Assembly: GCF_039538045.1 (NCBI RefSeq)
Contig: NZ_BAABBQ010000001.1
Coordinates: 2,316,001 to 2,380,000 of the forward strand
DNA length: 64,000 bases
DNA from: Sphingomonas swuensis
Lineage (GTDB): Bacteria; Pseudomonadota; Alphaproteobacteria; Sphingomonadales; Sphingomonadaceae
Direction: 5' to 3'
The notes under the pieces: generated by a model
Seen by the model: the letters and a program-made list of their open reading frames with translations, nothing else
Database searches by the model: none
Told to the model about the DNA's origin: nothing
Translations under genes and position numbers: made by a program
In this document: piece after piece, positions 50,317 through 59,280 of the stretch
Numbering within the stretch: position 1 is the stretch's first letter
Layout of the letters: each line of letters begins with the position of its first letter

Positions 50317-50442
50317 TCAGGTGTTCTTGTCGACGGTGTTGGCGACGCTGTTCACGTCAGCCGCCGCACCCCGAACCGTGTTACAAGCCGCGATGCCGAG
50401 CGAGCCGGCGATCAGGGCCAGGGTCATTACCTTGCGAACCAT
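50317..50442 (-). CDS. Entericidin-like small lipoprotein (first of tandem pair)
   Basis: A 41-residue peptide: MVRKVMTLALIAGSLGIAAC, then NTVRGAAADVNSVANTVDKN and a final T. It has a lipoprotein signal with IAAC and an entericidin core nearly identical to the downstream copy, which suggests duplication. AGGAGAGAAC lies just upstream of the ATG. In enterobacteria EcnA/EcnB form a stress-induced toxin-antidote pair; whether these two play opposite roles is not known. Confidence 0.85.
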   Translation of the reverse strand: MVRKVMTLALIAGSLGIAACNTVRGAAADVNSVANTVDKNT

Positions 50443-50471
50443 GCTGTTCTCTCCTGTCTTGCGGCTGAACG

Positions 50472-50496
50472 AACGCGAGACTCGCGGCGCGGGTCC
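50472..50496 (-). promoter_or_regulatory. EcfG-like (general stress response) promoter candidate
   Basis: On the minus strand GGACC (50496-50492), 16 bp, CGTT (50475-50472). The alphaproteobacterial EcfG consensus is GGAAC-N16/17-CGTT, so there is one mismatch. The start point would fall ~23 nt before the entericidin ATG. Confidence 0.45.
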
Positions 50497-50588
50497 ATGA
50501 CGGAGGCGTTATTTTCTCGCTGACCGACTGCGGCGTGGTGCGGCGCTTGACCGGGGCGACGCGCGCGAGGCAAGTCGTCCGCCCGGAT

Positions 50589-50674
50589 GCGGACGTGGCG
50601 GAATGGTAGACGCTGCCGACTTAAAATCGGCTTTCGGGAACGAAGTGCGGGTTCAAGTCCCGCCGTCCGCACCA
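50589..50674 (+). tRNA. tRNA-Leu(TAA)
   Basis: An 86-nt type II tRNA: acceptor GCGGACG/CGTCCGC, anticodon stem GCCGA/TCGGC with loop CTTAAAA giving anticodon TAA, a long variable arm (TTTCGGGAACGAAG), T arm GGGTTCAAGTCCC, discriminator A and encoded CCA. It decodes the rare TTA (and TTG) codons. Confidence 0.97.
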
Positions 50675-50749
50675 ACTCGTGAATTTCCGTCGCGCTAAAC
50701 AACCGTATTGGAGCAAATTGTTAAGGGGCTGGACTGTAAGCCCTTTCCC

Positions 50750-52354
50750 ATGCCCGGTTTGCTTAAGCTCGGTTCCGCACGCCCGCGCCTCGCCATTGAA
50801 GGCGCGGAGCTGCTGATGATCGTCTTCCTGCTGAGCGCCGTCAGTGCCTTCATCTTCAATGGCAGCTCGCTGCTCCAGCTGGTCGCCGCCGACCGCACCG
50901 CCAGCTTCAACACCTCGGTCCAGGTCGCCGCCTCCGCGCTCGTCCTCAATGTCGCGCTGATCCTGTTCGGCTGGCGTCGCTATGCCGACCTCCGCCAGGA
51001 AGCCGACCGCCGGGCCGACGGCGAGCGCCGCGCCGCTTTGCTCGCGGCAAGCGACAGCGTCACCGGTCTCGCCAACCGCAAGGGCTTCGCCGACGGGGTC
51101 GAGCGCCTCTGCCGCGACACGCTCGATCCCGATCATTGCCTGGTCATCGTCAGCCTGCAGATGCAGCGCTTCAAGCGGATCAACGATCGCCACGGTTACG
51201 ACCTCGGCGACGCATTGCTCCGCGAGATCGCCGGCGCGATGCGCGAGAGCGTGCCGCCGGCGGGGATCATCGCCCGCCTGTCGGGCGACGAGTTCGCGAT
51301 CGCCGCCTGCGTCCGCACCGCGGACCTTGCCTCGGCCGAGGTCATGGCCGAGTGCCTGCTCCGAGACGTCAGCCGCACCTACGACATCGGCGGCACCTTC
51401 GCCCAGGTCGGCGCCTTCGCCGGGATCGCCAGCGCGACCCCGGGGACCGCCTGCCGCGCTTCCGACCTCCTCCGCCGGGCCGACATCGCGCTCGACCATG
51501 CCCGAAGCGCGCGCGCCGCCCGTCCGACCTGGTTCGACCATGGCATGGAGCGGGCGTTGATCGAGCGCGGCGAGCTCGAGCAGGCGATCAGGGTCGGCAT
51601 CGAGCACGGACAGTTCGTACCCGTGTTCGAACCCCAGATCGACCTTGCGACCGGCGCCATCACGGGCTTCGAGTTGCTCGCCCGCTGGCACCATCCCAAT
51701 CGCGGGATCCTCAGCCCCGAGCTGTTCATCCCCGTCGCCGAGGAAATCGGCGTCATAGGCGCGCTGTCCGAGTCCGTCATCGCCCAGGGCCTCGAGGCCG
51801 CGCGCGAGTGGGACGCCGCGCTCAGCCTGTCGGTCAACATCTCGCCCGCGCAGCTGTCGGATCCCTGGCTTGCCCACCGCCTTGTCCGCCTCCTGACGGA
51901 GCATGCCTTCCCGGCCGAGCGGCTGGTGGTCGAGGTCACCGAAAGCTCGCTGTTCAGCGACCTAGACCTTGCCCGCAGCCTGGTGCTCAGCCTCCGCAAT
52001 CAGGGCGTCCGGCTCGCCCTCGACGACTTCGGCACCGGCTTCTCGTCGCTCTCGCACCTGCGCTCGCTGCCGCTCGACTTCATCAAGATCGACCGCAGCT
52101 TCGTCGCCTCGATCGCGGTCGACCGCGAGAGCGCGGCGATCGTCCGCGCGGTGACCACCCTCGCCCAGGCGCTCAACGTGCCCGTCACCGCCGAGGGCCT
52201 CGAGGATGCCGAGACGCTCCAGCGGGTCGTCGCGCTCGGCGCCACCACGGGCCAGGGCTGGTTCCTCGGCAAGCCGCTCAGCGCCGAGGCGACCGGCGAA
52301 CTGCTCGCCCGGCGAAGCCTCGAACTGGTCTCGGACGCCCGCCAGATCGGCTGA
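50750..52354 (+). CDS. Membrane-bound GGDEF-EAL diguanylate cyclase/phosphodiesterase
   Basis: A 534-residue c-di-GMP enzyme from ATG 50750. Two N-terminal transmembrane helices (LLMIVFLLSAVSAFIF and VQVAASALVLNVALILFGW) are followed by a GGDEF domain whose active-site motif reads SGDEF (res 178-182) and a C-terminal EAL domain with FELLARW, EVTESSL, DDFGTGFSSL, KIDRSFV and AEGLED. The EAL metal and catalytic residues look intact, so phosphodiesterase activity is likely. SGDEF and a missing inhibitory-site signature make cyclase activity less certain. A TTG start 42 bp earlier is possible but less good. Confidence 0.92.
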   Translation: MPGLLKLGSARPRLAIEGAELLMIVFLLSAVSAFIFNGSSLLQLVAADRTASFNTSVQVAASALVLNVALILFGWRRYADLRQEADRRADGERRAALLAASDSVTGLANRKGFADGVERLCRDTLDPDHCLVIVSLQMQRFKRINDRHGYDLGDALLREIAGAMRESVPPAGIIARLSGDEFAIAACVRTADLASAEVMAECLLRDVSRTYDIGGTFAQVGAFAGIASATPGTACRASDLLRRADIALDHARSARAARPTWFDHGMERALIERGELEQAIRVGIEHGQFVPVFEPQIDLATGAITGFELLARWHHPNRGILSPELFIPVAEEIGVIGALSESVIAQGLEAAREWDAALSLSVNISPAQLSDPWLAHRLVRLLTEHAFPAERLVVEVTESSLFSDLDLARSLVLSLRNQGVRLALDDFGTGFSSLSHLRSLPLDFIKIDRSFVASIAVDRESAAIVRAVTTLAQALNVPVTAEGLEDAETLQRVVALGATTGQGWFLGKPLSAEATGELLARRSLELVSDARQIG

Positions 52355-52478
52355 CGCAACGGCGCTCCACACTCGCCGGGCGCAGCTTCCGTTCCCGCCA
52401 TCCCACTTCAGGACAGTCGGCAACCGCCTGTCCGCGCCTCCCGTTTGCGCATGGTAAAAATCGCGTTAAGGTTTTGCC

Positions 52479-52682
52479 ATGCCTCGTTCGACAGCCGTCG
52501 TCCTGCCCTACTCGGTCCGCCTCGGCGGACCCCATCCGATGCGCTTCGGCACCGGCCGGCGCTGGCTCCTCGGCCTCGCCGAGAAGCTAGATCGACTGCC
52601 GTCGGGATTGAGCGACGACGCCCGGCTGTTCCTCGGCACCTATGCCGCCGGCTTCGCCGCGGTCAGCCTCTACCTCGCCTAG
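52479..52682 (+). CDS. Small hypothetical protein
   Basis: A 67-residue ORF, MPRSTAVVLPYSVRLGGPHP then a basic middle (GRRWLLGLAEKLDRL) and a hydrophobic C-terminus (GTYAAGFAAVSLYLA) that may be a short membrane-associated helix. AAGG lies 7 bases before the ATG. Its stop overlaps the convergent MFS gene by 3-4 nt. No family was recognised. Confidence 0.45.
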   Translation: MPRSTAVVLPYSVRLGGPHPMRFGTGRRWLLGLAEKLDRLPSGLSDDARLFLGTYAAGFAAVSLYLA

Positions 52683-54052
52683 GGGTGACCCGCCGCAAGG
52701 CAGGCGCGATGGAGCTTCTTGCCGAGAAAGGCTGAGACGAGCGTCCCGGCGACCACCAGCAGCAGCGTCTGCTCGACCGACACGCCGACCTTCAGAAGCA
52801 GATATTGCAGCACCGTCGCGCCGACCATCGCCCCGGCATTGACGATGTTGTTGGCCGCGACCGTCCGCGCCGTCTCCGACTTGGGCACGGTGGTCGTCAG
52901 GAAGGCGTAGAGCGGGACCACGAACATGCCCCCGAACAGCGCGACGAAGAACAGGCTCGCGACCACCGGCCAGCCGGTCGGCTCGGCGAGGAACTGCCGG
53001 GTCCCGACCAGCTCGGGGAAGGGCGACCAGGCCGCGCTCAGCAGGTAGAGGGCGAACACCGAGACGCCCATCAGCAGCGCGCTGATCGGGGCGAAGCGCG
53101 CCGACACCTCGCCGCCGAGCAGGCGGTTGATGACCAGCGATCCCGATGCGACCCCGACCGAGAAGATCGCCAGGAACAGGGTCGCGACGCTCTGGTCGCC
53201 GCCGAGCACGTTCTTGACCAGCGGCGGGAACTGCGCCGCGAGCACCGCGCCCATCGCCCAGAAGAAGCTGATCGCCATGATCGCGACGAACAGGCGCGGC
53301 ACGTGCATGGTCGCCCTGACGAGGCCGAGCGAAGCCCGGACGATATGCCAGTCCATGCCCGGCCGCGGCAGGTCGGGATCGTTGATCGTCCCGCTGTCCT
53401 CGGTCGAGGGCGGCGCGGCGGGCACGAACTGGCCCGCGATCTTGCCAAGCACCGCCACCACCAGCACGCCGACGGCGGCATATTCGGCATGGTAGCGCCC
53501 GCCCGCGTCCTGCACGACCAGCAGCCCGCCGAGAATCGTGCCGCCGAGGATCGCGATATAGGTACCGGCCTCGACCAGGCCGGTGCCGCCGAGCACCTCG
53601 TCGCTCCGCAGGTGCTGCGGAAGGATGGCGTATTTGATCGGCCCGAAGAAGGTCGAGTGGATGCCCATCGCCGCCAGCGCGACCAGCATCAGCGGCACGT
53701 TCAGCAGCAACAGCCCCGCTGCGCCGAACAGCATGATCCCGATCTCGGCGGTCTTCACCCAGCGCACGATCCGCGCCTTGTCGGTCGCGTCGGCCAGCTG
53801 CCCCGCCAGTGCCGAGAGCAGGAAGAAGGGCAGGATGAACAGCCCGCCCGCGACGGCGGAGAACATCGCCTCCTGCTCTTCCGAGCGATAGATGCCGTAG
53901 ATGACCAGCAGGATCATCGCGGTCCGGAACAGATTGTCGTTGAAGGCCCCCAGGAACTGGGTGACGAAAATCGGCAGGAAACGCTTCGTTCCGAGCAGGT
54001 GCGTGACGTTCTGGATCAATGCCTTACGGGTCCCGGATGGAGCGATCGTCAA
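52679..54052 (-). CDS. MFS transporter (LplT-like)
   Basis: A 457-residue protein with about twelve transmembrane helices. The N-terminal RFLPIFVTQFLGAFNDNLFR is the hallmark of the LplT/lysophospholipid transporter and related MFS group; later segments such as HSTFFGPIKYAILPQHL and GGTGLVEAGTYIAILGG agree. It probably moves lysophospholipids or a related lipid across the inner membrane, and it lies next to the phospholipid gene pgsA in divergent orientation. The start appears to be TTG at 54052. Confidence 0.85.
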   Translation of the reverse strand: MTIAPSGTRKALIQNVTHLLGTKRFLPIFVTQFLGAFNDNLFRTAMILLVIYGIYRSEEQEAMFSAVAGGLFILPFFLLSALAGQLADATDKARIVRWVKTAEIGIMLFGAAGLLLLNVPLMLVALAAMGIHSTFFGPIKYAILPQHLRSDEVLGGTGLVEAGTYIAILGGTILGGLLVVQDAGGRYHAEYAAVGVLVVAVLGKIAGQFVPAAPPSTEDSGTINDPDLPRPGMDWHIVRASLGLVRATMHVPRLFVAIMAISFFWAMGAVLAAQFPPLVKNVLGGDQSVATLFLAIFSVGVASGSLVINRLLGGEVSARFAPISALLMGVSVFALYLLSAAWSPFPELVGTRQFLAEPTGWPVVASLFFVALFGGMFVVPLYAFLTTTVPKSETARTVAANNIVNAGAMVGATVLQYLLLKVGVSVEQTLLLVVAGTLVSAFLGKKLHRACLAAGHP

Positions 54053-54134
54053 AGCGGCTTAGCGGTGGCGACCACGAACTCCAACCTCGACCGCTTTGGC
54101 TTGGCGGGTTTCATCGCTAAGGATGCCCGGGTCC

Positions 54135-54701
54135 ATGCTGTCGCTGCCCAATCTCCTCACCCTGTCGCGCATCTTCGCGGTGCCGATCCTGGTCTTCCTG
54201 CTGTGGACCCCGACGCCGGTCGACTATCTCGTCACCTTCGTCCTCTACTGCATCGTCGGCATCACCGATTATTTCGACGGCTACCTCGCCCGCGCGCAGG
54301 GGCGGATCAGCCGGCTCGGCCAGTTCCTCGATCCGATCGCCGACAAGATCATGGTCGCCGCGGTCATCATGATGCTGGTCTCGAGCCGCCAGGTCGGCGC
54401 CGAGCCGATCATCCATGGATTCCACATCGTGCCCGCGCTGGTCATCCTGCTGCGCGAGATCATCGTCTCGGGCCTTCGCGAATTCCTCGCCCCGCTCCAT
54501 GTCTCGATGCCGGTCAGCAAGCTCGCCAAGTGGAAGACCACCTTCCAGCTGGTGGCGCTCGGCGCGCTGATCCTCGCCGGCGCGACCCCGCAGGTCTGGT
54601 GGGTCCATGCGACCGGCCTCGTCAGCCTGTGGGCGGCCGCGATCCTCACCGGGGTCACCGGCTGGGACTATCTGAGGATCGGCCTCAAGCACATGGACTG
54701 A
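54135..54701 (+). CDS. pgsA: CDP-diacylglycerol-glycerol-3-phosphate 3-phosphatidyltransferase
   Basis: The 188-residue integral membrane enzyme makes phosphatidylglycerol phosphate. It contains the complete CDP-alcohol phosphotransferase motif DG-x2-AR-x8-G-x3-D-x3-D (DGYLARAQGRISRLGQFLDP then IAD). The N-terminus MLSLPNLLTLSRI is the normal PgsA start, so ATG 54135 is preferred to 54123, which adds only four residues. Transmembrane helices are at ~10-30, 90-110 and 130-180. Confidence 0.95.
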   Translation: MLSLPNLLTLSRIFAVPILVFLLWTPTPVDYLVTFVLYCIVGITDYFDGYLARAQGRISRLGQFLDPIADKIMVAAVIMMLVSSRQVGAEPIIHGFHIVPALVILLREIIVSGLREFLAPLHVSMPVSKLAKWKTTFQLVALGALILAGATPQVWWVHATGLVSLWAAAILTGVTGWDYLRIGLKHMD

Positions 54702-54771
54702 GGGCAGCCTTGCCCCGCCCGGCCATGCCCGTTACCGCCTTACCTACAAATTTGTCAGGAGGATTGCCGTC

Positions 54772-55071
54772 ATGACCAAGCAGGAACTCGTCACCAAGAT
54801 GCAGGACGCCGGCGCGTTCGTCCCGGGCAAGAAGGTCCGCCTTCACTTCGGCGACCAGGGCGCGATCCTGCTCGACGGGCAGGCCAGCCAGGTCACCGAG
54901 GACGCCGACAGCCCCGCCGACACCACCATCAAGGTCAACTGGGACGACTGGCAGTCGATGGCCTCGGGCCAGCTCGACGGAATGACCGCCTTCATGACCG
55001 GCAAGCTCAAGGTCGAAGGCGACATGTCGAACGCGATGCAGCTCCAGGGCGTTCTCGCCAAGCTTCGCTGA
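54772..55071 (+). CDS. SCP2 sterol-binding domain protein
   Basis: A 99-residue single-domain SCP2 protein: VRLHFGDQGAILLDGQ, DTTIKVNWDDWQSMASGQ, AFMTGKLKVEGDMSNAMQLQ. SCP2 domains bind lipids or fatty acyl chains in a hydrophobic tunnel. AGGAGG precedes the ATG. It lies between pgsA and a GST gene. Confidence 0.93.
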   Translation: MTKQELVTKMQDAGAFVPGKKVRLHFGDQGAILLDGQASQVTEDADSPADTTIKVNWDDWQSMASGQLDGMTAFMTGKLKVEGDMSNAMQLQGVLAKLR

Positions 55072-55173
55072 GCGATGCCGGCCCCGGTCAAGACCGGGAG
55101 CCAGTATCTTCTTCCTGCCGAACAGGAACAAACGCACGGGGCTCCTGCTTTCCTGAGGAGAACAGGAGACCCC

Positions 55174-55812
55174 ATGCTGAAACTCTATTATTCCCCCGGC
55201 GCCTGCAGCCTCGTCACCCACATCGCCCTGCACGAGGCGGGCGCCGAGCATGAGGCGGAGCGGCTCGACTTCGCCAGCGGCCAGCAGCGCAGCCCCGACT
55301 ATCTCGCGATCAATCCGCACGGCCGGGTCCCGGCGCTGGTGACCGACGAGGGCACCATCACCGAGAATCTCGCCATCCTCGGCTATCTCGCCGACCGCTT
55401 CGGGGCCGAGGGCACCATCCCGCGCGGCGACGCCTACCGCACCGCCAAGGCGATGCAGCTCCTCAGCTGGCTGAGCGGCACCGTCCACGCCACCGCCTTC
55501 GCCGCGCTGTTCCGCCCCGCCCGCTTCACCGCCGACGAGACGCTCCACGCCGGGATCAAGGAAGGCGCGCACGCCGCCCTCACCAGCCACTTCGTCGAGC
55601 TGGACGATCTGTGCGGCGAGGGCTGGCTCGTCGGCGACAGCTTCACCGCCGCCGACAGCTATGCCGCGGTCTTCTACCGCTGGGCCCGCGCGGCCAAGTT
55701 CGACCTGTCGCTCTACCCGCGCTGGACCGCGCTCGTCGGCCGGGTGGTCGAGCGCCCGTCCTTCGTCCGCGCGATCGAGCATGAAGGCCTCGCCATCACC
55801 CAGTTCGCCTGA
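55174..55812 (+). CDS. Glutathione S-transferase, beta-like
   Basis: A 212-residue GST. The N-terminal thioredoxin-fold domain has LYYSPGACSLVTHIALHEAG, with the beta-class cysteine in SPGACSL, and the cis-Pro region NPHGRVPALVTDEG. The C-terminal helical domain is normal (GEGWLVGDSFTAADSYAAVF). The ATG at 55174 has AGGAG upstream. It is cytoplasmic and detoxifies electrophiles or serves in catabolism. Confidence 0.93.
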   Translation: MLKLYYSPGACSLVTHIALHEAGAEHEAERLDFASGQQRSPDYLAINPHGRVPALVTDEGTITENLAILGYLADRFGAEGTIPRGDAYRTAKAMQLLSWLSGTVHATAFAALFRPARFTADETLHAGIKEGAHAALTSHFVELDDLCGEGWLVGDSFTAADSYAAVFYRWARAAKFDLSLYPRWTALVGRVVERPSFVRAIEHEGLAITQFA

Positions 55813-55814
55813 CC

Positions 55815-56618
55815 TCAGATCCAGCCGGCGTCCCTGAGGGCGCCGGCCCGGTCGCGCGCCACCGGCGCTTCGAGCCCGCCCTTAAGCCGCAGCACCAGTC
55901 GGCGGCCGTCGCGTTCGCGGCCTTCGACCGCTCTTCGCGCCACCCACCAGCTGCGATGCACCCGAAGACCGTCGGTCCCTGCCAGCTCGCGCTCGGCGTC
56001 GGCCATCCGCATCAGGATCAGCAGGCTCCGGCCGTCCGGCCCGTGAGCGCGGACATAATGATCCTCCATCTCTAGCGCGTGCAGCTCCCCGCCCCAGTCG
56101 GCCGGGAGGCGATCGAGAAAGGGTGACGGCGGTGACGGCGGTTGGCTGGCCGTGCCGTCGGGTGGCCGATCGGTCTCGACCTTCCGCTCGAGGCTGACGA
56201 ACAGAAGGGTGATCAGAGCTCCGACCAGCGCGACATTGAAATAGAGCGGCGCAAGCGCATCGAGCGGGGGAAGCCCGTCGCGCAGGCCGCCGCCGAGCCA
56301 GCCGATCGCGAGCGTCGCCGGAACGGCCCCGACCAGCACGGCCCCGCCGATCGCCGCCATCCGCGGCAGTTCGAGCGTGCGTGCCGCCCACTCGCCCAGC
56401 CAGACGATCGGCCGGAACACGGCAAAGCCGACCAGCACCGCCGGCAGCCAGTAGCCGAGCCGCGCCCCGAACCCGCCCTCGGCGAAGCTCCCGAAGGGTC
56501 CGAGTGCAGCGAGGACGACCGCAGCGAGCAGGACCAGCGCAAGGCTGATCAGACCCCTCCGGAACCACTGCCGTGCCTGCCCCTGCCCGTTCACGCTTCG
56601 CGAACCGTCCCTTGCCAC
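55815..56618 (-). CDS. Membrane-anchored LytTR DNA-binding regulator
   Basis: A ~267-residue protein. Four N-terminal transmembrane helices (LISLALVLLAAVVLAALG, LPAVLVGFAVFRPIVWLG, AAIGGAVLVGAVPATLAIGW, FNVALVGALITLLFVSL) are followed by a Pro-rich linker and a C-terminal LytTR domain (DHYVRAHGPDGRSLLILMRM and VHRSWWVARRAVEG). Such membrane LytTR proteins often regulate a neighbouring membrane-protein gene. The start codon is uncertain: GTG 56618 or GTG 56594, without a clear ribosome site. It is divergent from the DUF2306 gene. Confidence 0.8.
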   Translation of the reverse strand: MARDGSRSVNGQGQARQWFRRGLISLALVLLAAVVLAALGPFGSFAEGGFGARLGYWLPAVLVGFAVFRPIVWLGEWAARTLELPRMAAIGGAVLVGAVPATLAIGWLGGGLRDGLPPLDALAPLYFNVALVGALITLLFVSLERKVETDRPPDGTASQPPSPPSPFLDRLPADWGGELHALEMEDHYVRAHGPDGRSLLILMRMADAERELAGTDGLRVHRSWWVARRAVEGRERDGRRLVLRLKGGLEAPVARDRAGALRDAGWI

Positions 56619-56715
56619 CGCCGACGAACTAGCCTGCACGACTAGCGTATGCGCACTTGCTGGCAAGACGACCGGACCCGAACCTCCGTGGCGACCCGTG
56701 CCAGGAGCCGAACCG

Positions 56716-57246
56716 ATGACCAGTGCCACCCTCCCCCTGCCGTCGTCCCGGCGCCCGCTCGACGAACGGGCCGCGGTGCGCTTCGCCATCGCGCTTGGCG
56801 CCACGCTACTGACCACGGTCGTCCTCTACGGCGTGATACGCTGGCTGTCGGGGGTCGCCCCCGCCACCCCCTGGGTGCGAAGCACCGCGCTCGCCCTCCA
56901 TCTCGTCACCGTCATTCCGGCGATCCCGCTCGGCGCCTATGTCCTGCTCGCCCGCAAGGGCGACCGCCGCCATCGGACCCTCGGCAGCCTGTGGCTCGCG
57001 CTGATGCTGGTGACCTCCGTGTCGACCATCTTCATCCGCAACCTCAATCACGGCGACTTCAGCGCCATCCACCTGCTCACGCTGCTGAGCCTCGTCGCCA
57101 TCCCGCGCGCGATCATCGCCGCCCGCCGCCACGACATCGCCGCCCATCGCCGTCACCTCCTCACCTTCTACACCGGCTCGATGCTGATCGCCGGCTTCTT
57201 CACCTTTCTCCCGGGCCGCACGATGTGGCAGTGGGCGTTCGGCTGA
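56716..57246 (+). CDS. DUF2306 family membrane protein
   Basis: A 176-residue protein with four or five transmembrane helices. Its features are TALALHLVTVIPAIPLGAYV, LARKGDRRHRTLGSLWLALM, NHGDFSAIHLLTLLSLVAIP, ARRHDIAAHRRHLLTFYTGS and LIAGFFTFLPGRTMW. The repeated His/Arg-rich loop resembles the DUF2306 family. The ATG at 56716 follows CCAGGAGCC. It is divergent from the LytTR regulator, which probably controls it. Confidence 0.8.
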   Translation: MTSATLPLPSSRRPLDERAAVRFAIALGATLLTTVVLYGVIRWLSGVAPATPWVRSTALALHLVTVIPAIPLGAYVLLARKGDRRHRTLGSLWLALMLVTSVSTIFIRNLNHGDFSAIHLLTLLSLVAIPRAIIAARRHDIAAHRRHLLTFYTGSMLIAGFFTFLPGRTMWQWAFG

Positions 57247-57325
57247 GGCGGCCGCCCACCCGTCCACTTCCTTCTTGCTCCCGCGCCCGCCCGCCCGCAT
57301 CAAGACCGCCACGACGTCCCGAGTG

Positions 57326-57347
57326 AAGTTGAAAGATGATTCAACTT
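57326..57347. promoter_or_regulatory. Palindromic operator candidate upstream of the CoA-transferase operon
   Basis: AAGTTGAA (57326-57333), 6 bp, TTCAACTT (57340-57347), a perfect 8-bp inverted repeat in an AT-rich patch 34 bp before the scoA start. It is typical in size and place for a TetR/MarR-type operator overlapping a promoter. Confidence 0.6.
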
Positions 57348-57381
57348 TGCCTAGTCGTGAGCGTGAAACGGTGGAGTGACG

Positions 57382-58092
57382 ATGGCCAAGAAGATCTATC
57401 CCGATGCCGCGGCGGCGCTCGACGGACTGCTCCACGACGGCATGACCATCGCCGCCGGCGGCTTCGGCCTGTGCGGCATTCCCGAGCGACTGATCGACGC
57501 GATCGTCGCCAGCGGGGTCAAGGACCTCACCGTCGCCTCCAACAATGCCGGCATCGACAATGAAGGCCTCGGCAAGCTGCTGCGCACCCGCCAGATCGCC
57601 AAGATGATCTCGTCCTACGTCGGCGAGAACAAGGAGTTCGAGCGCCAGTATCTCGCCGGCGAGCTCGAAGTCGAATTCTGCCCGCAGGGCACGCTCGCCG
57701 AGCGGATGCGCGCCGGCGGCGCGGGGATCCCGGGCTTCTACACCAAGACCGGAGTCGGGACGAAGGTCGCCGAGGGCAAGGAAGTGAAGAGCTTCGACGG
57801 CGAGGAGTATATCCTCGAGCGCGGAATCCGCGCCGACCTCGCGATCATCAAGGGCTGGAAGGCCGACGAGGCCGGCAACCTCGTCTTCCGCAAGACCGCC
57901 CGCAACTTCAACCAGCCCGCCGCCACCAGCGGCAAGATCTGCGTCGCCGAAGTGGAGGAGATCGTGCCCGTCGGATCGCTCGACCCCGACGCCATCCACC
58001 TTCCCGGCATCTACGTGAAGCGCCTGATCCTCGGCGCACCCTACGACAAGAAGATCGAATTCCGCACCGTCCGCCAGCGGGAGGCCGCATGA
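57382..58092 (+). CDS. scoA: 3-Oxoacid CoA-transferase subunit A
   Basis: The 236-residue alpha subunit of succinyl-CoA:3-ketoacid CoA-transferase, which activates acetoacetate with CoA from succinyl-CoA. Motifs are [53 protein letters not shown] and [13 protein letters not shown]. The ATG at 57382 with GGAG upstream is preferred to GTG 57376. The stop overlaps the next gene's ATG (ATGA), which is unusual because that gene is not the beta subunit. Confidence 0.95.
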   Translation: MAKKIYPDAAAALDGLLHDGMTIAAGGFGLCGIPERLIDAIVASGVKDLTVASNNAGIDNEGLGKLLRTRQIAKMISSYVGENKEFERQYLAGELEVEFCPQGTLAERMRAGGAGIPGFYTKTGVGTKVAEGKEVKSFDGEEYILERGIRADLAIIKGWKADEAGNLVFRKTARNFNQPAATSGKICVAEVEEIVPVGSLDPDAIHLPGIYVKRLILGAPYDKKIEFRTVRQREAA

Positions 58093-58625
58093 CCCTGATC
58101 CTCGCCGCCGCGCTCGCCGCGCAACTCCCGCAGGGCGTCAGTCCGCCCAGGCCGGTGATTGTCGCGACACAGGGAACGCCTGCCGACGATCGCGCCCGCC
58201 GCGAAGACATGGCAATCCGCGAGGCGGTCGCCGGCGTCTACGCCGTCATCTCCGGTCCGGCCGGTCAGAAGCGCGACTTCGCCCGGATGAAGAGCCTGTT
58301 CACTCCCGACGCGCGGCTCTACGCGGTCGGTGGGCGCGGGCTGCAGGGCGGATCGCTTGACGATTATATCGCGAAGAACGGCGACTCGCTGACCAGGGTC
58401 GGCTTCTCCGAGCGCGAGCTGACAAGTCAGGTCCAGGTCTTCGGCAACGTCGCGCAGGTCTGGTCGTCCTATGCGGGCACCAGCAGCGATGGCAGCGTCA
58501 ACGTCCGCGGAATCAACAGCTTCCAGCTCGCTCGCCAGCCCGATGGCCGCTGGCTGGTCCATTCCATCCTGTGGCAGGCCGCCAACCCGCAGCTGCCCCT
58601 CCCCCCGTACATGGAGCGTCGTTAA
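58089..58625 (+). CDS. Secreted NTF2-like (SnoaL-type) protein inserted between scoA and scoB
   Basis: A 178-residue protein. The short N-terminal hydrophobic segment ([14 protein letters not shown]) is a possible signal peptide. The body matches the NTF2/SnoaL fold: [59 protein letters not shown] and [20 protein letters not shown]. It overlaps scoA by 4 nt and scoB by one (TAATG), so it is translated as part of the operon. No catalytic role can be inferred. Confidence 0.8.
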   Translation: MTLILAAALAAQLPQGVSPPRPVIVATQGTPADDRARREDMAIREAVAGVYAVISGPAGQKRDFARMKSLFTPDARLYAVGGRGLQGGSLDDYIAKNGDSLTRVGFSERELTSQVQVFGNVAQVWSSYAGTSSDGSVNVRGINSFQLARQPDGRWLVHSILWQAANPQLPLPPYMERR

Positions 58626-59260
58626 TGCCCTGGTCCCGTGACGACATGGCCGCCCGCGCCGCGAAAGAACTGCGCGACGGCTTCTACGTGAACCTCGGCA
58701 TCGGCATTCCGACCCTCGTCGCCAATCACATTCCGCAGGGGCTCGAGGTCACCCTCCAGTCCGAGAACGGGATGCTCGGCATCGGCCCCTTCCCCTATGA
58801 CGACGAGGTCGACGCCGATCTCATCAACGCCGGCAAGCAGACCATCTCCGAGCTTCCCTCGTCGAGCTATTTCAGCTCGGCCGACAGCTTCGCGATGATC
58901 CGCGGCGGGCACATCGACCTGACCGTCCTGGGCGCGATGGAGGTCAGCCAGGACGGCGACATCGCCAACTGGATGATTCCGGGCAAGATGATCAAGGGCA
59001 TGGGCGGGGCGATGGACCTCGTCGCGGGCGTCAAGAAGATCATCGTCGTGATGGAGCACACCAGCAAGAACGGCGATCCCAAGTTCATCCCCTCCTGCAC
59101 CCTGCCGCTGACCGGCAAGAATGTGGTCGACATGATCATCACCGATCTTGCCGTCTTCCAGCGCCCGGATCATTCCAGTCCCTTCCGGCTGCTCGAAACC
59201 GCGCCGGGGGTGAGTGCGGACGAAGTGAAGGCGAAGACGACGGCCAGCTATCTGAGCTGA
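58625..59260 (+). CDS. scoB: 3-Oxoacid CoA-transferase subunit B
   Basis: The 211-residue beta subunit. The catalytic glutamate that forms the glutamyl-CoA thioester is in SENGMLGIG. Other marks are [55 protein letters not shown] and [20 protein letters not shown]. The start overlaps the stop of the NTF2-like gene. Together with scoA it makes a complete enzyme. Confidence 0.95.
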   Translation: MPWSRDDMAARAAKELRDGFYVNLGIGIPTLVANHIPQGLEVTLQSENGMLGIGPFPYDDEVDADLINAGKQTISELPSSSYFSSADSFAMIRGGHIDLTVLGAMEVSQDGDIANWMIPGKMIKGMGGAMDLVAGVKKIIVVMEHTSKNGDPKFIPSCTLPLTGKNVVDMIITDLAVFQRPDHSSPFRLLETAPGVSADEVKAKTTASYLS

Positions 59261-59280
59261 GGGCCGGCAAAGGGGGGAGC

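Noticed and set aside
51281..51295. Inactive GGDEF domain (SGDEF)
   Set aside because: Substitution of the first glycine by serine occurs in active cyclases too, so inactivity cannot be concluded from this alone.
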